From contig NZ_FOIU01000001.1 of assembly GCF_900111495.1 (NCBI RefSeq), positions 1,736,001-1,800,000 on the forward strand: a stretch of 64,000 nt of DNA, given 5' to 3'. Under the pieces are notes generated by a model. The model did no database searches, was not told the origin of the DNA, and saw nothing but the letters and a program-made list of their open reading frames with translations. This DNA is from Chryseobacterium wanjuense (lineage in GTDB: Bacteria > Bacteroidota > Bacteroidia > Flavobacteriales > Weeksellaceae). Shown piece by piece: positions 45,404 to 54,150 of the stretch. The position numbers and the translations under genes were made by a program. The first letter of the stretch is position 1, and each line of letters starts with the position of its first letter.

Positions 45404-45886
45404 CTATTTATTTCTGGGATCATCTTCTGAGTGGATATAATTTATTCCCAACGGCCCGGTTGCGCTTACCTGTGTCACATATTCACCGGATTTTGCCCAA
45501 TGAAAATGTGGCGTATTTCCGGGAAGAGTAATCACACTTCCGGGTGGATAGGCTTTCAATTTTGAAGGGTCGAATTCCTTACCGATCCCGATATAAAACA
45601 CCCCTGAAATAACGGTATAAATACGGTTTTCAGGATGAATATGAGGCATCAGCTTCAATCCTGCGGGAACTTTTACGCGCACCGTATAAGATTCGGCATT
45701 TTTCGGATCACCGACTAACACTGAGAGCCGAGCTTCAGGTGGAAAAGCCGGAAATGACGACCATTGTATGTCTTCAGGAAATATCTCTCCCAACTTAGTT
45801 TCTGTTAAACTCTGAGCTTTGATAACGGTTGCAGACAGCAATGCGACAAAAGATACTGTCTGTGCAAATTTGTTTATCTTTTTCAT
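45404..45886 (-). CDS. Secreted single-domain cupin
   Basis: 160 residues with a signal peptide ending IKAQ. One cupin barrel (about 50-145): the metal-binding motif HIHPENR with a following acidic residue, then GSVITLPGNTPHFHWAKSGEYVTQVSATGPLG. Function is unknown; many periplasmic cupins of this kind bind a metal and small molecules. It lies between SusD2 and the response regulator, with a GCGGGATACT site 38-47 bp upstream, the motif shared with both susC promoters. A terminator separates it from susD2, so any link to that pair is regulatory. Confidence 0.85.
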   Translation of the reverse strand: MKKINKFAQTVSFVALLSATVIKAQSLTETKLGEIFPEDIQWSSFPAFPPEARLSVLVGDPKNAESYTVRVKVPAGLKLMPHIHPENRIYTVISGVFYIGIGKEFDPSKLKAYPPGSVITLPGNTPHFHWAKSGEYVTQVSATGPLGINYIHSEDDPRNK

Positions 45887-45901
45887 AATGATAAGTATTA
45901 A

Positions 45902-45933
45902 AAATTATACCTCAAAGTACAGCAGTATCCCGC
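45902..45933 (-). promoter_or_regulatory. Cupin promoter with GCGGGATACT activator-type site
   Basis: On the minus strand GCGGGATACT (45933-45924) is followed by GCTGTACTTT (45923-45914), then a -7-like TATAATTT (45909-45902). The start codon is at 45886. Confidence 0.5.
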
Positions 45934-46000
45934 GATGGATTGCGTGACCTATATCACATTTATAAGTCACTGATTTATATCAAATTCATTTATATTAAAT

Positions 46001-46028
46001 AAAAAAAGAGTCCCTGTACAGAACTCTT
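46001..46028 (-). terminator. Terminator after susD2
   Basis: Read on the minus strand, AAGAGTT pairs with GACTCTT around a short loop and runs into T7. It lies 40 bp after the susD2 stop. Confidence 0.8.
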
Positions 46029-46067
46029 CATTTCAATGATGAAATATTTATATTAAAAAAAACGATT

Positions 46068-47606
46068 TTAAGGATTTTGTTCGTATCCCGCTACCTGAAT
46101 CTGCGATAAAGGAATCTGATACAGATAATCTTTCGTTGTAATGGTAAAATTATAATTAAGATCCGCAGCTGCCTGATTGATCACATCTGCCGCAATATTC
46201 CAGCGAACCAAGTCATGCCAGTAAACCCCTTCTCCGGCAAACTCAATTCTTCTCTCTTTACGAAGTGCCGTAGTGAAATCGCTGCCTGAAATAGACGTAG
46301 AAAGCGGAGCCAGACCGGCTCTCTGGCGAATTCTGTTCACATACGGAACAGCAAGACCAGTATTTCCTTCATTATTCAAAACTTCTGCATACATTAAAAG
46401 AACATCTTCGTACCGAATAACCGGAAAGTTGATCGGCCAGTCGTAGCGGTTGGTCAGGGCAATTCCCGGCTCACGGAATTTTACAAAATAATTGGCATTA
46501 TCAGGTTGTCCGTTTTGAGCGATAAACTGAGTTTTAACCGTTAACGGGCGTCTTAAATCTCCCGGTTCATAAGCATTGATCAACGATTGGGAAACACCTA
46601 GTTCGGCAGAACTGTATAAACTTCCCTGTGCATTATACAAAGGATCGGCAGACCCAAAAGTAGGTGAAACGTAGCTCGGCAGATAAGAACCCTGCGACAA
46701 CCCGCCACTGATATGCTGGATCTCAAAAATATGGTATTTGTTATCATTTACACTTTTAAACAAATCTGCATAATTCGCTGCAAACGTCACATACTGTCCT
46801 TCCACCTGAATCACAGCATACAAATGTTCTTTTGCTTTTTGCAGATAAGAGCTGTTGTTGAGAGGATAGCCGTACCCTGTAAGATACATTCTGCCCAACA
46901 TCGCATGAGCAGCCGATTTTGTTATTCTCCCTTTATTGCCTGTATCGTAGACATTTTTCAAACCTGCTACAGAGGCCTCAATTTCTGAAGTGATAAAATT
47001 ATAAAGCGATGTTAAATCCTTTCTTGGTATTGTAGCTGCTTCTTCAGGGCTCACCGGATGGTCTATTAAAGGGACTTTTCCGAAATTGCGCATCAGTTCG
47101 AAATACGCATATGCCCTTAAAAAACGCGTTTCGGAACGGTACTGCTCCCTGACCGCCGGATCATTGAAAGGAACGGCATCAATTCTTGCTAAAATATTAT
47201 TTGCATAAGAAATAAGCTGATAAGCGTCTTCCCAAAGAACCTCCACTTCTTCCGTTGAAGAGGTATCCTGAAAACGATTGATCGCATAATAATCTCTATT
47301 TCCGTTTTGTGAAATGGCGTTGAAATTATTGGAACGAACTTCCGATGCCAGTAAATAAAAATTAACATCAAAACCTCCTCTGGATGAAGAATTGATCATT
47401 GCAGAATACACTCCCGACAACGCCTGCTGAATCTGTAGCTCGGTGGTGTAAAAAGAGGTCTGCGTAATATTATTTTCGGGCTCCAGCATCAGGTCTTTTT
47501 CACAGCTTATTGCTCCTAATGTTAATGTTCCCCAGATTAATGCTTTTCCAAAAGTTTTAAAATTTAATGGAAAAAAAGAAATATTTTTATTGTACGTTGT
47601 TTTCAT
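46068..47606 (-). CDS. SusD/RagB-family lipoprotein 2
   Basis: 512 residues, typical size. Signal with lipobox AISC (LIWGTLTLGAISCEKDLMLEPEN). SusD motifs: TELQIQQALSGVYSAM, NILARIDAVP, YRSETRFLRAYAYFELMRNFGKVPLID, KSAAHAMLGRMYL, PVIRYEDVLLMYAEVLNNEGN, RQRAGLAPLS, and KERRIEFAGEGVYWHDLVRW. It pairs with the SusC protein encoded 10 bp upstream. No glycosidase is nearby, so the ligand is open. Confidence 0.93.
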   Translation of the reverse strand: MKTTYNKNISFFPLNFKTFGKALIWGTLTLGAISCEKDLMLEPENNITQTSFYTTELQIQQALSGVYSAMINSSSRGGFDVNFYLLASEVRSNNFNAISQNGNRDYYAINRFQDTSSTEEVEVLWEDAYQLISYANNILARIDAVPFNDPAVREQYRSETRFLRAYAYFELMRNFGKVPLIDHPVSPEEAATIPRKDLTSLYNFITSEIEASVAGLKNVYDTGNKGRITKSAAHAMLGRMYLTGYGYPLNNSSYLQKAKEHLYAVIQVEGQYVTFAANYADLFKSVNDNKYHIFEIQHISGGLSQGSYLPSYVSPTFGSADPLYNAQGSLYSSAELGVSQSLINAYEPGDLRRPLTVKTQFIAQNGQPDNANYFVKFREPGIALTNRYDWPINFPVIRYEDVLLMYAEVLNNEGNTGLAVPYVNRIRQRAGLAPLSTSISGSDFTTALRKERRIEFAGEGVYWHDLVRWNIAADVINQAAADLNYNFTITTKDYLYQIPLSQIQVAGYEQNP

Positions 47607-47616
47607 TTTTAAAATT

Positions 47617-50600
47617 TTAGAAATTAAAGTTGATGCCCATCATATACACCTTTGCATTAGGATAAGCTCCGTAGTCGGTTCCGTCGGATTGTACGGATTC
47701 GGGGTTGTAACCGCCGTAGTAATGGTCTTTTCTCCAGACATTTTCTAAACTGATATATACTCTCAGATTTGAAATTTTTAATTTACTGGCCAGATCCTGA
47801 TCGAAATTATATCCTAAAGTCACATTTTTAAGCTGAATATACGTTGCATCATACAGCCATCTTGTATCCAGAAGGCTTCCTGTGGTTCCGTCTAATCTAG
47901 GTGTTTTTCCATCTCCGGGATTTTCGTCGGAACGCCAGCGATTCACCCAATTTCCCATGGCATTGACAGTAGTTCCCATCCCTGTGCGATCGATTGCACG
48001 ACCTAATAAAGCATAACTGTAACCTCCTTTCTGCCCTTGAAAGAAAATAGAAAGATCGAAATTTTTATATGAAAAAGTATTCGTGAAACCCCAATAATAA
48101 TCAGGAGTCGGACCTCCAATGATATGACGGTCTTCTTCATTGATAACGCCGTCTCCGTTCACATCCCTGTATTTGACATCTCCTGCGATTGCCCCAGTCG
48201 TTTTAGCGACACTTGCATTGTTGATGTCTGCTGTTGAAAGTACGCCAATGGCTTCATACAGGTAAAATGAATTCAGCTCCTCGCCTACTTTTATGATATT
48301 TGTACTGTTGCTGAAACCTGTGTAAATAGGGGCATTATCAGTACCCAGCTGCAATACTTTATTATTATTGAAAGCAATATTGGCCGAAGTATTCCATCTG
48401 AAGGCACCTGTTAAGTTTTTTGTGGTTAATTCCAATTCCAAGCCTTTGTTCTGAACCGATCCTACGTTTTTCCACATCGTTGTATATCCCGTTACAGCAG
48501 GTATCGGCTGTTCCAAAAGAAGGTCTTTTGTTTTTTTAATATAATAATCTGCCGTAAAATCTATTCGGTTGAAAAGTCCCAGTTCAAAACCAAAATCCGA
48601 GGATTGTGTTTTTTCCCAAGTCAGATCAGGATTGGGAATGGTGTTGGGAATTAACCCGTTTGACAAACTTCCTCCAAATGAATAATTTCCTCCCGAAAGC
48701 GTTCCGAATGCCCTGTAATCACCGATTGAATTGTTACCATTTTCTCCCCAGCTATATCTGAATTTAAGGTTATTCAGCCATTTTACATCTTTTAAAAATT
48801 CTTCATTATCTACTTTCCAGCCAGCTCCAAATGCAGCAAATGTCCCCCAAAGATTGTTCCACCCGAATCTGGAAGAACCGTCTCTACGAATACTCGCCGA
48901 TACCATATATTTTTCTTTGTAATCGTAATTGACACGTCCAAACATAGAGATCAGCATCCATTCTGCAGCGGTATACTCAGAATTGAGCACAGATGCCGAC
49001 TGCGTGAAATTAAACGTTTCCAAATCATCATTCGGGAAGCCTTTATTTCGATTGTACTGAGTCGTTGTTCTGTAATTTTCTGCACTGTACCCCGCAATAG
49101 CATTGATATCGTGTTCTCCGAAAGATTTTTTATAGCTTAATAAAGCTTCGCCCAAATATCTGTTGTAATTTACCGTTCTGCGGCTTGCAATACTCACTTG
49201 CCCCGGTATATTGGTGATAAGATCGAAAGTCGGGGTATAGCCGTTGTTAAGGTTAAAATTATTCGTTGCCCCTCCTGAAATTTTAATATTTAAATCCGGT
49301 AAAATATCATAAGACACATACAAACTCGACAATAATCTGAATTCGTTGGTATTATTGGTCGTTTCCTCCATCACCCCGATCGGACTTTGAGTAGAACCCG
49401 CCCATCTGTATCTCGTATTTTTCCAGAAATTGGTGTAAAGTCCGGCGCTCACTTCCGCTACAGGAACCATTGACAACATTTTATGGGCTAGATTGTCTTT
49501 TCCATCGACGGTGGCTCCGTAACTTTGAGAATAGCTTGGTCGCAATGCAATTCCGGCTTTCCATTTATCTGAAATATTGACGTCGATAACGGCACTTAAA
49601 TTAAATCTGTTAAAACCTGTATTAATTGCCAGACCTTCCTGATCAAAATACGCTCCGGAAATCATATATTTCACATTTTTACTTCCCCCTCGAACTGCCA
49701 ACTGATAACTCTGAATGGCTGCGGGACGATAAAATGCATCCTGCCAATCGATATTAGCCACCTGATTGGTACCCCATCGAGGATCGATCATGTAATTGAT
49801 ATTAGCGAGATTATAATCGGTAGCATTTGCCAAACCAAAATAATTTGCCCTCACCGCATAACTGTCTGACGCTGAATTCCCCGGAGCTAAAGCGACCCAT
49901 CTTTTATTAATCGCTTCAGTGGCAAAATCAATCCACTCTGAACTGTTCATGATATCCAGCTTCTTTTCAATCGTCTGAACACCGTAATATTGGGAAAAAC
50001 TAAATGAGGGTTTTCCTGATGTTCCTTTTTTTGTGGTTACGATCACGACCCCATTAGAACCTCTCGAACCGTACATTGCGGTGGATGCCGCATCTTTTAA
50101 CACTTCAATCGACTGTATATCGTCCGGTGAAATATTGGCCATATCGTCGACAACCATCCCGTCTACAACGTAAACCGGTGAATTACTTGCCGATATGGAA
50201 GCCGTTCCACGCACTCGGATTTCCAGCGGTTCGCCTGGTTTTCCCGTTGTCGAACGGGTTTTCACTCCGGCAATCTGACCGGTCAGTGCCTGATCAACCC
50301 TCGCAATAGGACGATCTTTAAAACTTTGAGCATCGACCCTGCCGACTGAACCTGTAACTTCCCCTCTTTTTTGCGTACCATAAGCAATCACAACGACTTC
50401 TTCGATGTTATTCACTTTGTTGTCAGGTGTTGGCTGCAAAGTAATTTTTACATTTTCCTGATTGGAAATATCAACCGTTTTATTGAGATATCCCTCGTGA
50501 GAAATAGCCAAGACAGGCTTATTAACTTCCTCTGAAACCTTGATACTAAAAGCTCCGTCGGTATCGGTGGCCACTTCCTGAGAAGTATTATTGAGTTTCA

Positions 50601-50724
50601 CAACGGCATTTTGCAGGGGCTTTTCATCCTGGCCTAAGATGATACCGGTAACCTGTTTTTCCTGCCCGAAAACAAGACCTGTCGTACTGATTAAAAGACC
50701 TAAAATTATTATAGAATTTTTCAT
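47617..50724 (-). CDS. SusC/RagA-family TonB-dependent transporter 2
   Basis: 1035 residues, signal peptide ending VFGQ. It has the carboxypeptidase-regulatory-like domain (about 23-98; VTGIILGQDEKPLQNAVVKL, DGAFSIKV) that the first SusC protein lacks, then a TonB box (NIEEVVVIAYGTQKRGEVTGSV), plug (RVDQALTGQIAGVKT, SPVYVVDGMVVDD, IQSIEVLKDAASTAMYGSRGSNGVVIVTTKKG) and a barrel ending YMMGINFNF. It imports an unidentified ligand with SusD2. Confidence 0.93.
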   Translation of the reverse strand: MKNSIIILGLLISTTGLVFGQEKQVTGIILGQDEKPLQNAVVKLNNTSQEVATDTDGAFSIKVSEEVNKPVLAISHEGYLNKTVDISNQENVKITLQPTPDNKVNNIEEVVVIAYGTQKRGEVTGSVGRVDAQSFKDRPIARVDQALTGQIAGVKTRSTTGKPGEPLEIRVRGTASISASNSPVYVVDGMVVDDMANISPDDIQSIEVLKDAASTAMYGSRGSNGVVIVTTKKGTSGKPSFSFSQYYGVQTIEKKLDIMNSSEWIDFATEAINKRWVALAPGNSASDSYAVRANYFGLANATDYNLANINYMIDPRWGTNQVANIDWQDAFYRPAAIQSYQLAVRGGSKNVKYMISGAYFDQEGLAINTGFNRFNLSAVIDVNISDKWKAGIALRPSYSQSYGATVDGKDNLAHKMLSMVPVAEVSAGLYTNFWKNTRYRWAGSTQSPIGVMEETTNNTNEFRLLSSLYVSYDILPDLNIKISGGATNNFNLNNGYTPTFDLITNIPGQVSIASRRTVNYNRYLGEALLSYKKSFGEHDINAIAGYSAENYRTTTQYNRNKGFPNDDLETFNFTQSASVLNSEYTAAEWMLISMFGRVNYDYKEKYMVSASIRRDGSSRFGWNNLWGTFAAFGAGWKVDNEEFLKDVKWLNNLKFRYSWGENGNNSIGDYRAFGTLSGGNYSFGGSLSNGLIPNTIPNPDLTWEKTQSSDFGFELGLFNRIDFTADYYIKKTKDLLLEQPIPAVTGYTTMWKNVGSVQNKGLELELTTKNLTGAFRWNTSANIAFNNNKVLQLGTDNAPIYTGFSNSTNIIKVGEELNSFYLYEAIGVLSTADINNASVAKTTGAIAGDVKYRDVNGDGVINEEDRHIIGGPTPDYYWGFTNTFSYKNFDLSIFFQGQKGGYSYALLGRAIDRTGMGTTVNAMGNWVNRWRSDENPGDGKTPRLDGTTGSLLDTRWLYDATYIQLKNVTLGYNFDQDLASKLKISNLRVYISLENVWRKDHYYGGYNPESVQSDGTDYGAYPNAKVYMMGINFNF

Positions 50725-50835
50725 TTTTAAGTTATTAATTGTTTAAAGAAATTATCATAACTTTTAAATATTTTCAATGTATCAAATCAAAAATTAGTAA
50801 AAGCATCCAGTGAGCTTTCAATATTTGTTTTTATA

Positions 50836-50879
50836 AAAATATACTTATAGAAAAATTCTGCTATCCTGTAGTTACCTGC
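50836..50879 (-). promoter_or_regulatory. susC2 promoter with tandem GCAGG activator-type site
   Basis: On the minus strand GCAGGTAACT (50879-50870) is directly followed by ACAGGATAGC (50869-50860). A -7-like TATATTTT (50843-50836) lies 16 bp further. The leader to the start codon at 50724 would be about 105 nt. Confidence 0.5.
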
Positions 50880-51071
50880 TATTATTCTCTTCGATGAGAA
50901 ATATGATTAAAAAAATTAATTTTACCCCTCTTTATTAATGCAAATAATTTATTTAATGAATATTTAGGAGGTCAAGAAAGAAAAGGTGAAAATGGATGAT
51001 TTTCGAAGAATTAAAGATTTTTTTTAAATGAAGCTTAGATTGAGGTCAATGATGAGTATTTTGAAAACTAA

Positions 51072-51106
51072 AAACTTTGTCAAAGTTTAGAACTTTGACA
51101 AAGTTT
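51072..51106. repeat. 35-bp palindrome (AACTTTGTCAAAGTT type)
   Basis: AAACTTTGTCAAAGTTT and AACTTTGACAAAGTTT are inverted copies around AG. Same size and design as 4109-4141 and 20617-20649. Confidence 0.75.
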
Positions 51107-51212
51107 ATGGGTTATAATTAGAATGGTTTATTAGAGATTACTTTTGTTGGGAAAAGACAATCTTATTCTAATTTTATTTTTTTACAATTTTTAAATTTTA
51201 CTTACTTAATCT

Positions 51213-51815
51213 TTAAATTTTTAAACTTTTACTTTTTATTATTCTTCCGGGATTGCCTACTACCGTACAACCGTCCGGGACATCACTAATGATAACTGCT
51301 CCTGCTCCAATGGTACACCATTTTCCGATAGTTATTCCCTGTATGACATTTACTCCGATTCCGACGTGGGTTCCTTCGCCTACATAAACGTTTCCACCAA
51401 GTCCGACATTTGGTGAGATATGTACAAAATCTTCGAGGATACAATCATGATCAATAGATGCATTGGTATTCACAATACAGTGTTTTCCCACCTTTACTAT
51501 TGCATTTATGGTGGCACCTGGCATTACAACAGTTCCTTCCCCGATCTTTACTCTTTTAGAAATGATCGATTTTGGGTGGATCAATGTAGCATAACTGAAT
51601 TGTTCGTTTTGTGCAACTATTCTTTTTCTTATTCTATTGTGTCCTATAGAAATAAGTATTTCTATCTCTTGCTGCGGAATTTCATTAAGAACAGGATAAC
51701 TCAGGAGTTTATCTTTCGATGGGTTTTCATCGATATACGCATCAATATTATAACCACATTCTTCAGCGACTTCTGCCACTACTTTACCATGACCACTTGC
51801 TCCGTATAAATACAT
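51213..51815 (-). CDS. PglD/NeuD-type sugar O- or N-acetyltransferase
   Basis: 200 residues. N-terminal nucleotide-sugar binding fold (MYLYGASGHGKVVAEVAEEC, AYIDENPSK) and a left-handed beta-helix of hexapeptide repeats from about 85 (VKIGEGTVVMPGATINAIVKVG). The catalytic base is probably H123 in NTNASIDHDCIL, matching the PglD histidine, with H132 nearby; GAGAVIISDVPDGCTVVGNPGR is the acetyl-CoA end. It acetylates an amino-sugar nucleotide or nascent glycan. In flavobacteria this gene normally follows a PglC-type transferase, whose remnant is directly upstream, and precedes a PglE aminotransferase, which is absent here. Confidence 0.87.
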   Translation of the reverse strand: MYLYGASGHGKVVAEVAEECGYNIDAYIDENPSKDKLLSYPVLNEIPQQEIEILISIGHNRIRKRIVAQNEQFSYATLIHPKSIISKRVKIGEGTVVMPGATINAIVKVGKHCIVNTNASIDHDCILEDFVHISPNVGLGGNVYVGEGTHVGIGVNVIQGITIGKWCTIGAGAVIISDVPDGCTVVGNPGRIIKSKSLKI

Positions 51816-51839
51816 ATTCTAACTACATTTAATTTAAAT

Positions 51840-52080
51840 TAATAATTTCCTCTTAAAGCTTCTACCACAGCTTGTTGTGCCTGGTTCATGCCTTCTTTTT
51901 TAATTACTCTTTTTCAAGTAAGGAACATCACTCTGCAATCTGTTTGTTTGCAAATGATACATTATCTCTGTATCATATCTCTAATTCAAATTTCATCGTC
52001 CGGGAAATCATATTTCTTTCATTTCCCTGCGCCCAGTCTGTAATTCCGGGCTTCTGTGTCTTCTTTTTTGAGATCTAAAG
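51840..52080 (-). pseudogene. Decayed C-terminus of a sugar-phosphate transferase (PglC/WcaJ type)
   Basis: Translating the minus strand across stops and one frame change gives QKPGITDWAQGNERNMISR, then KFELEI, a stop where the family has W, then Y.DN.SF, and finally KEGMNQAQQAVVEALRGNY ending 25 bp before the PglD gene. These match, in order, the last 80 or so residues of bacterial initiating sugar transferases (KPGITGWAQ, KFELD.WYVDNWSF, REGINQ.GQAT). At least three in-frame stops make it non-functional. No N-terminal part (membrane helix, catalytic DE) is found. Confidence 0.75.
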
Positions 52081-52100
52081 TCTATAATTCATTAAAAAAA

Positions 52101-53279
52101 TTATACACGATATTCTCTTTCTTTAATTAGTTTTTTGTATTCTGCCAATACGGCATTCCAGACCTCTGACTGCTCGTAGCGAGATTCAATCATCGGGCGG
52201 GCATTCGTTTTTAATTTTTGATAATACGCTGTGTCCGATTTTATTCTTTCCATGGCCTGGCTAAGCTTTTCACTGTTTTTTACCGGAACGATGACCCCGT
52301 TTTGATCTTCCATGATAATTTCGTTGCATCCGTTGATGTCTGAAACTATACTCGGCAATCCCATTGCTCCCGCCTGCATCACTACATTGGGGAATCCTTC
52401 GCGATAACTTGGGAAAGCCAATGCGTGAGAAATTGCAAAATACGGACGAACATCACTCTGAAAACCGACCGATATGATATCCGGATTATTTTTAATTTCT
52501 TCTAAAATATCGGGACGTACAGGATCCAGCTCGTGTTCCAGCGGACCAACTAACAATAATTTGGATCTGCGTTCTGAATCTTTGTTATTTAAAAGCGTAA
52601 ATGCTTCTACCAGCTCATTAATTCCCTTATCTCCCAGCAAACGCCCTACAAAGACAAAGACGAAATCACTATCTTCTATATTCAATTCTTTTCTTAAAAG
52701 CTTTTTTTGCTCCTCGGAAATTTGTTCGGACGAAAAATGATTCAGGTCGATCCCGTTTACATTTCCATTTCCGATAACTCTTAAATATTTTGAAGTGATT
52801 TTGTAATTAATCAAATCTTTTTTCACGCCTTCCCCTTCCGGATAAACATGAGTGGCGGCTGAACACAGCAGCCTGTCCATATTAATAAGAAGCTTCTGCA
52901 CCGGCCCTTTTCTGGTGGGAAAAATAAGCCCCGTAAAGGTGTGAATCCGGATAGGAACTCCTGCCATTTTCCCTGAAAGCATCGTTAAAAGCCCTGCCTT
53001 AGGTGTGATGGAGTGTACAATGACCGGCTTTTCTGTTTTTAAAATTTTATACAACTTATATAGAGAACTCAGGTCTTTTAAAGGACTGATTCCTCTTTCC
53101 ATGTTCACTTTAATCGTTTTGATACCTTCTCTCTGCTTTACTTCGTCAAGTAACTCGCCTTCTGAAGATATTCCTACAATCTCATAAAATTCGTTTAAGA
53201 ATTTCAATTGTCCTTTTAATAAAAGATTTAAGGACAATGGTACTGTTGATGTGCGAATTACTTTCTCATTTTTTGTCAT
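52101..53279 (-). CDS. GT4-family glycosyltransferase
   Basis: 392 residues, GT-B fold. N-terminal acceptor half (PLSLNLLLKGQLKFLNEFYEIVGISSEGE, VHSITPKAGLLTMLSGKMAGVP, HTFTGLIFPTRKG) and C-terminal donor half (FVFVFVGRLLGDKGINELVEAF, SYREGFPNVVMQAGAMGLPSIVSDINGCNE). The E-x7-E nucleotide-sugar motif is E-x7-Q here, a variant found in related proteins. It resembles PglA-type transferases that add a HexNAc to a lipid-linked sugar; donor and acceptor are not determined. Start overlaps the next gene's stop by 4 bp. Confidence 0.88.
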   Translation of the reverse strand: MTKNEKVIRTSTVPLSLNLLLKGQLKFLNEFYEIVGISSEGELLDEVKQREGIKTIKVNMERGISPLKDLSSLYKLYKILKTEKPVIVHSITPKAGLLTMLSGKMAGVPIRIHTFTGLIFPTRKGPVQKLLINMDRLLCSAATHVYPEGEGVKKDLINYKITSKYLRVIGNGNVNGIDLNHFSSEQISEEQKKLLRKELNIEDSDFVFVFVGRLLGDKGINELVEAFTLLNNKDSERRSKLLLVGPLEHELDPVRPDILEEIKNNPDIISVGFQSDVRPYFAISHALAFPSYREGFPNVVMQAGAMGLPSIVSDINGCNEIIMEDQNGVIVPVKNSEKLSQAMERIKSDTAYYQKLKTNARPMIESRYEQSEVWNAVLAEYKKLIKEREYRV

Positions 53280-54142
53280 ACCTTCATTCTTAATTTAGTT
53301 TGATGTTCCTGTAATTCATTCTGAAGCGTCGGGCGCCCTATTTTATTGAGGTAAATCTTTTCCTTTCCTACAAGGCAAAGTATCCCCACATACATTATTT
53401 TCACTTGGTTGATAATGTATATTTTTAATAAATCCAATGCTCCCAATTGCAGTTTCTTTTTAGCATAAAAAGCCAGATGTAATGATTTTTTATACTTTTT
53501 AAAAGAAAAAGAATCAGCTCTGTTATATAAATATCCTATCTTAGGAATAAATGCATACTTCTTTTTTATCAACATTCTGATCATAAAATCCTGATCCTGA
53601 CCCAACAACAGTTTTTCATCAAATGTAACCTCCCCGATTTCGGAAAGCCTGATGATGGAACATGCGTGCGGAACTGCTTTATAATTGATATAATGATCAA
53701 ATTCCATAATCTGCTCTTTATCAAATGTTTCCAGAACACCTACAAGCTTGTTATCATGATCAATATATCCTATCGAGCAAGATAACAATGCTATATCCGG
53801 ATGAAGCTCCATATAGTCATATTGCCATTTCAGCTTATCCGAGTAATAAAGGTCATCTGCATCCAGCATACACATATACTTCGCATCAATTTCCTTTACT
53901 TTTTCCAGTGCTATTTTTCTTGCAGCTCCCCTTCCCACATTATTTTCCAGATTGATGATATAAAACCTCTCATCGTTCTGATATTTTTCCAGGATCTTTC
54001 TGGTTTCGTCGGTAGATCCGTCATTTACGATAACATTCACCCAGCTATCAAAAGTTTGATCCAATAGTGACCTGATTGACTTTTCAATCGTTTCTGCACC
54101 ATTATAAACGGGAGTTACTACTGCAATTCTTTCATTCTTCAT
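53276..54142 (-). CDS. GT2-family glycosyltransferase
   Basis: 288 residues, GT-A fold: VVTPVYNGAETIEKSIRSLLDQTF, VNDGSTDETRKILE, and the metal-binding DxD as MLDADDLYY. A short cationic tail after 250 may sit against the membrane. It adds one sugar to the growing repeat unit in the cytosol. Part of the three-gene GT operon (8-bp gap to the preceding GT4, 4-bp overlap with the following one). Confidence 0.88.
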   Translation of the reverse strand: MKNERIAVVTPVYNGAETIEKSIRSLLDQTFDSWVNVIVNDGSTDETRKILEKYQNDERFYIINLENNVGRGAARKIALEKVKEIDAKYMCMLDADDLYYSDKLKWQYDYMELHPDIALLSCSIGYIDHDNKLVGVLETFDKEQIMEFDHYINYKAVPHACSIIRLSEIGEVTFDEKLLLGQDQDFMIRMLIKKKYAFIPKIGYLYNRADSFSFKKYKKSLHLAFYAKKKLQLGALDLLKIYIINQVKIMYVGILCLVGKEKIYLNKIGRPTLQNELQEHQTKLRMKV

Positions 54143-54150
54143 ACTCCTAA

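Larger units (their letters stand above)
50725..51212. other. 488-bp gap between susC2 and the polysaccharide locus
   Basis: Holds the susC2 regulatory region (50836-50879) and the palindrome at 51072-51106. The rest is AT-rich without a recognisable gene or RNA. Confidence 0.5.
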
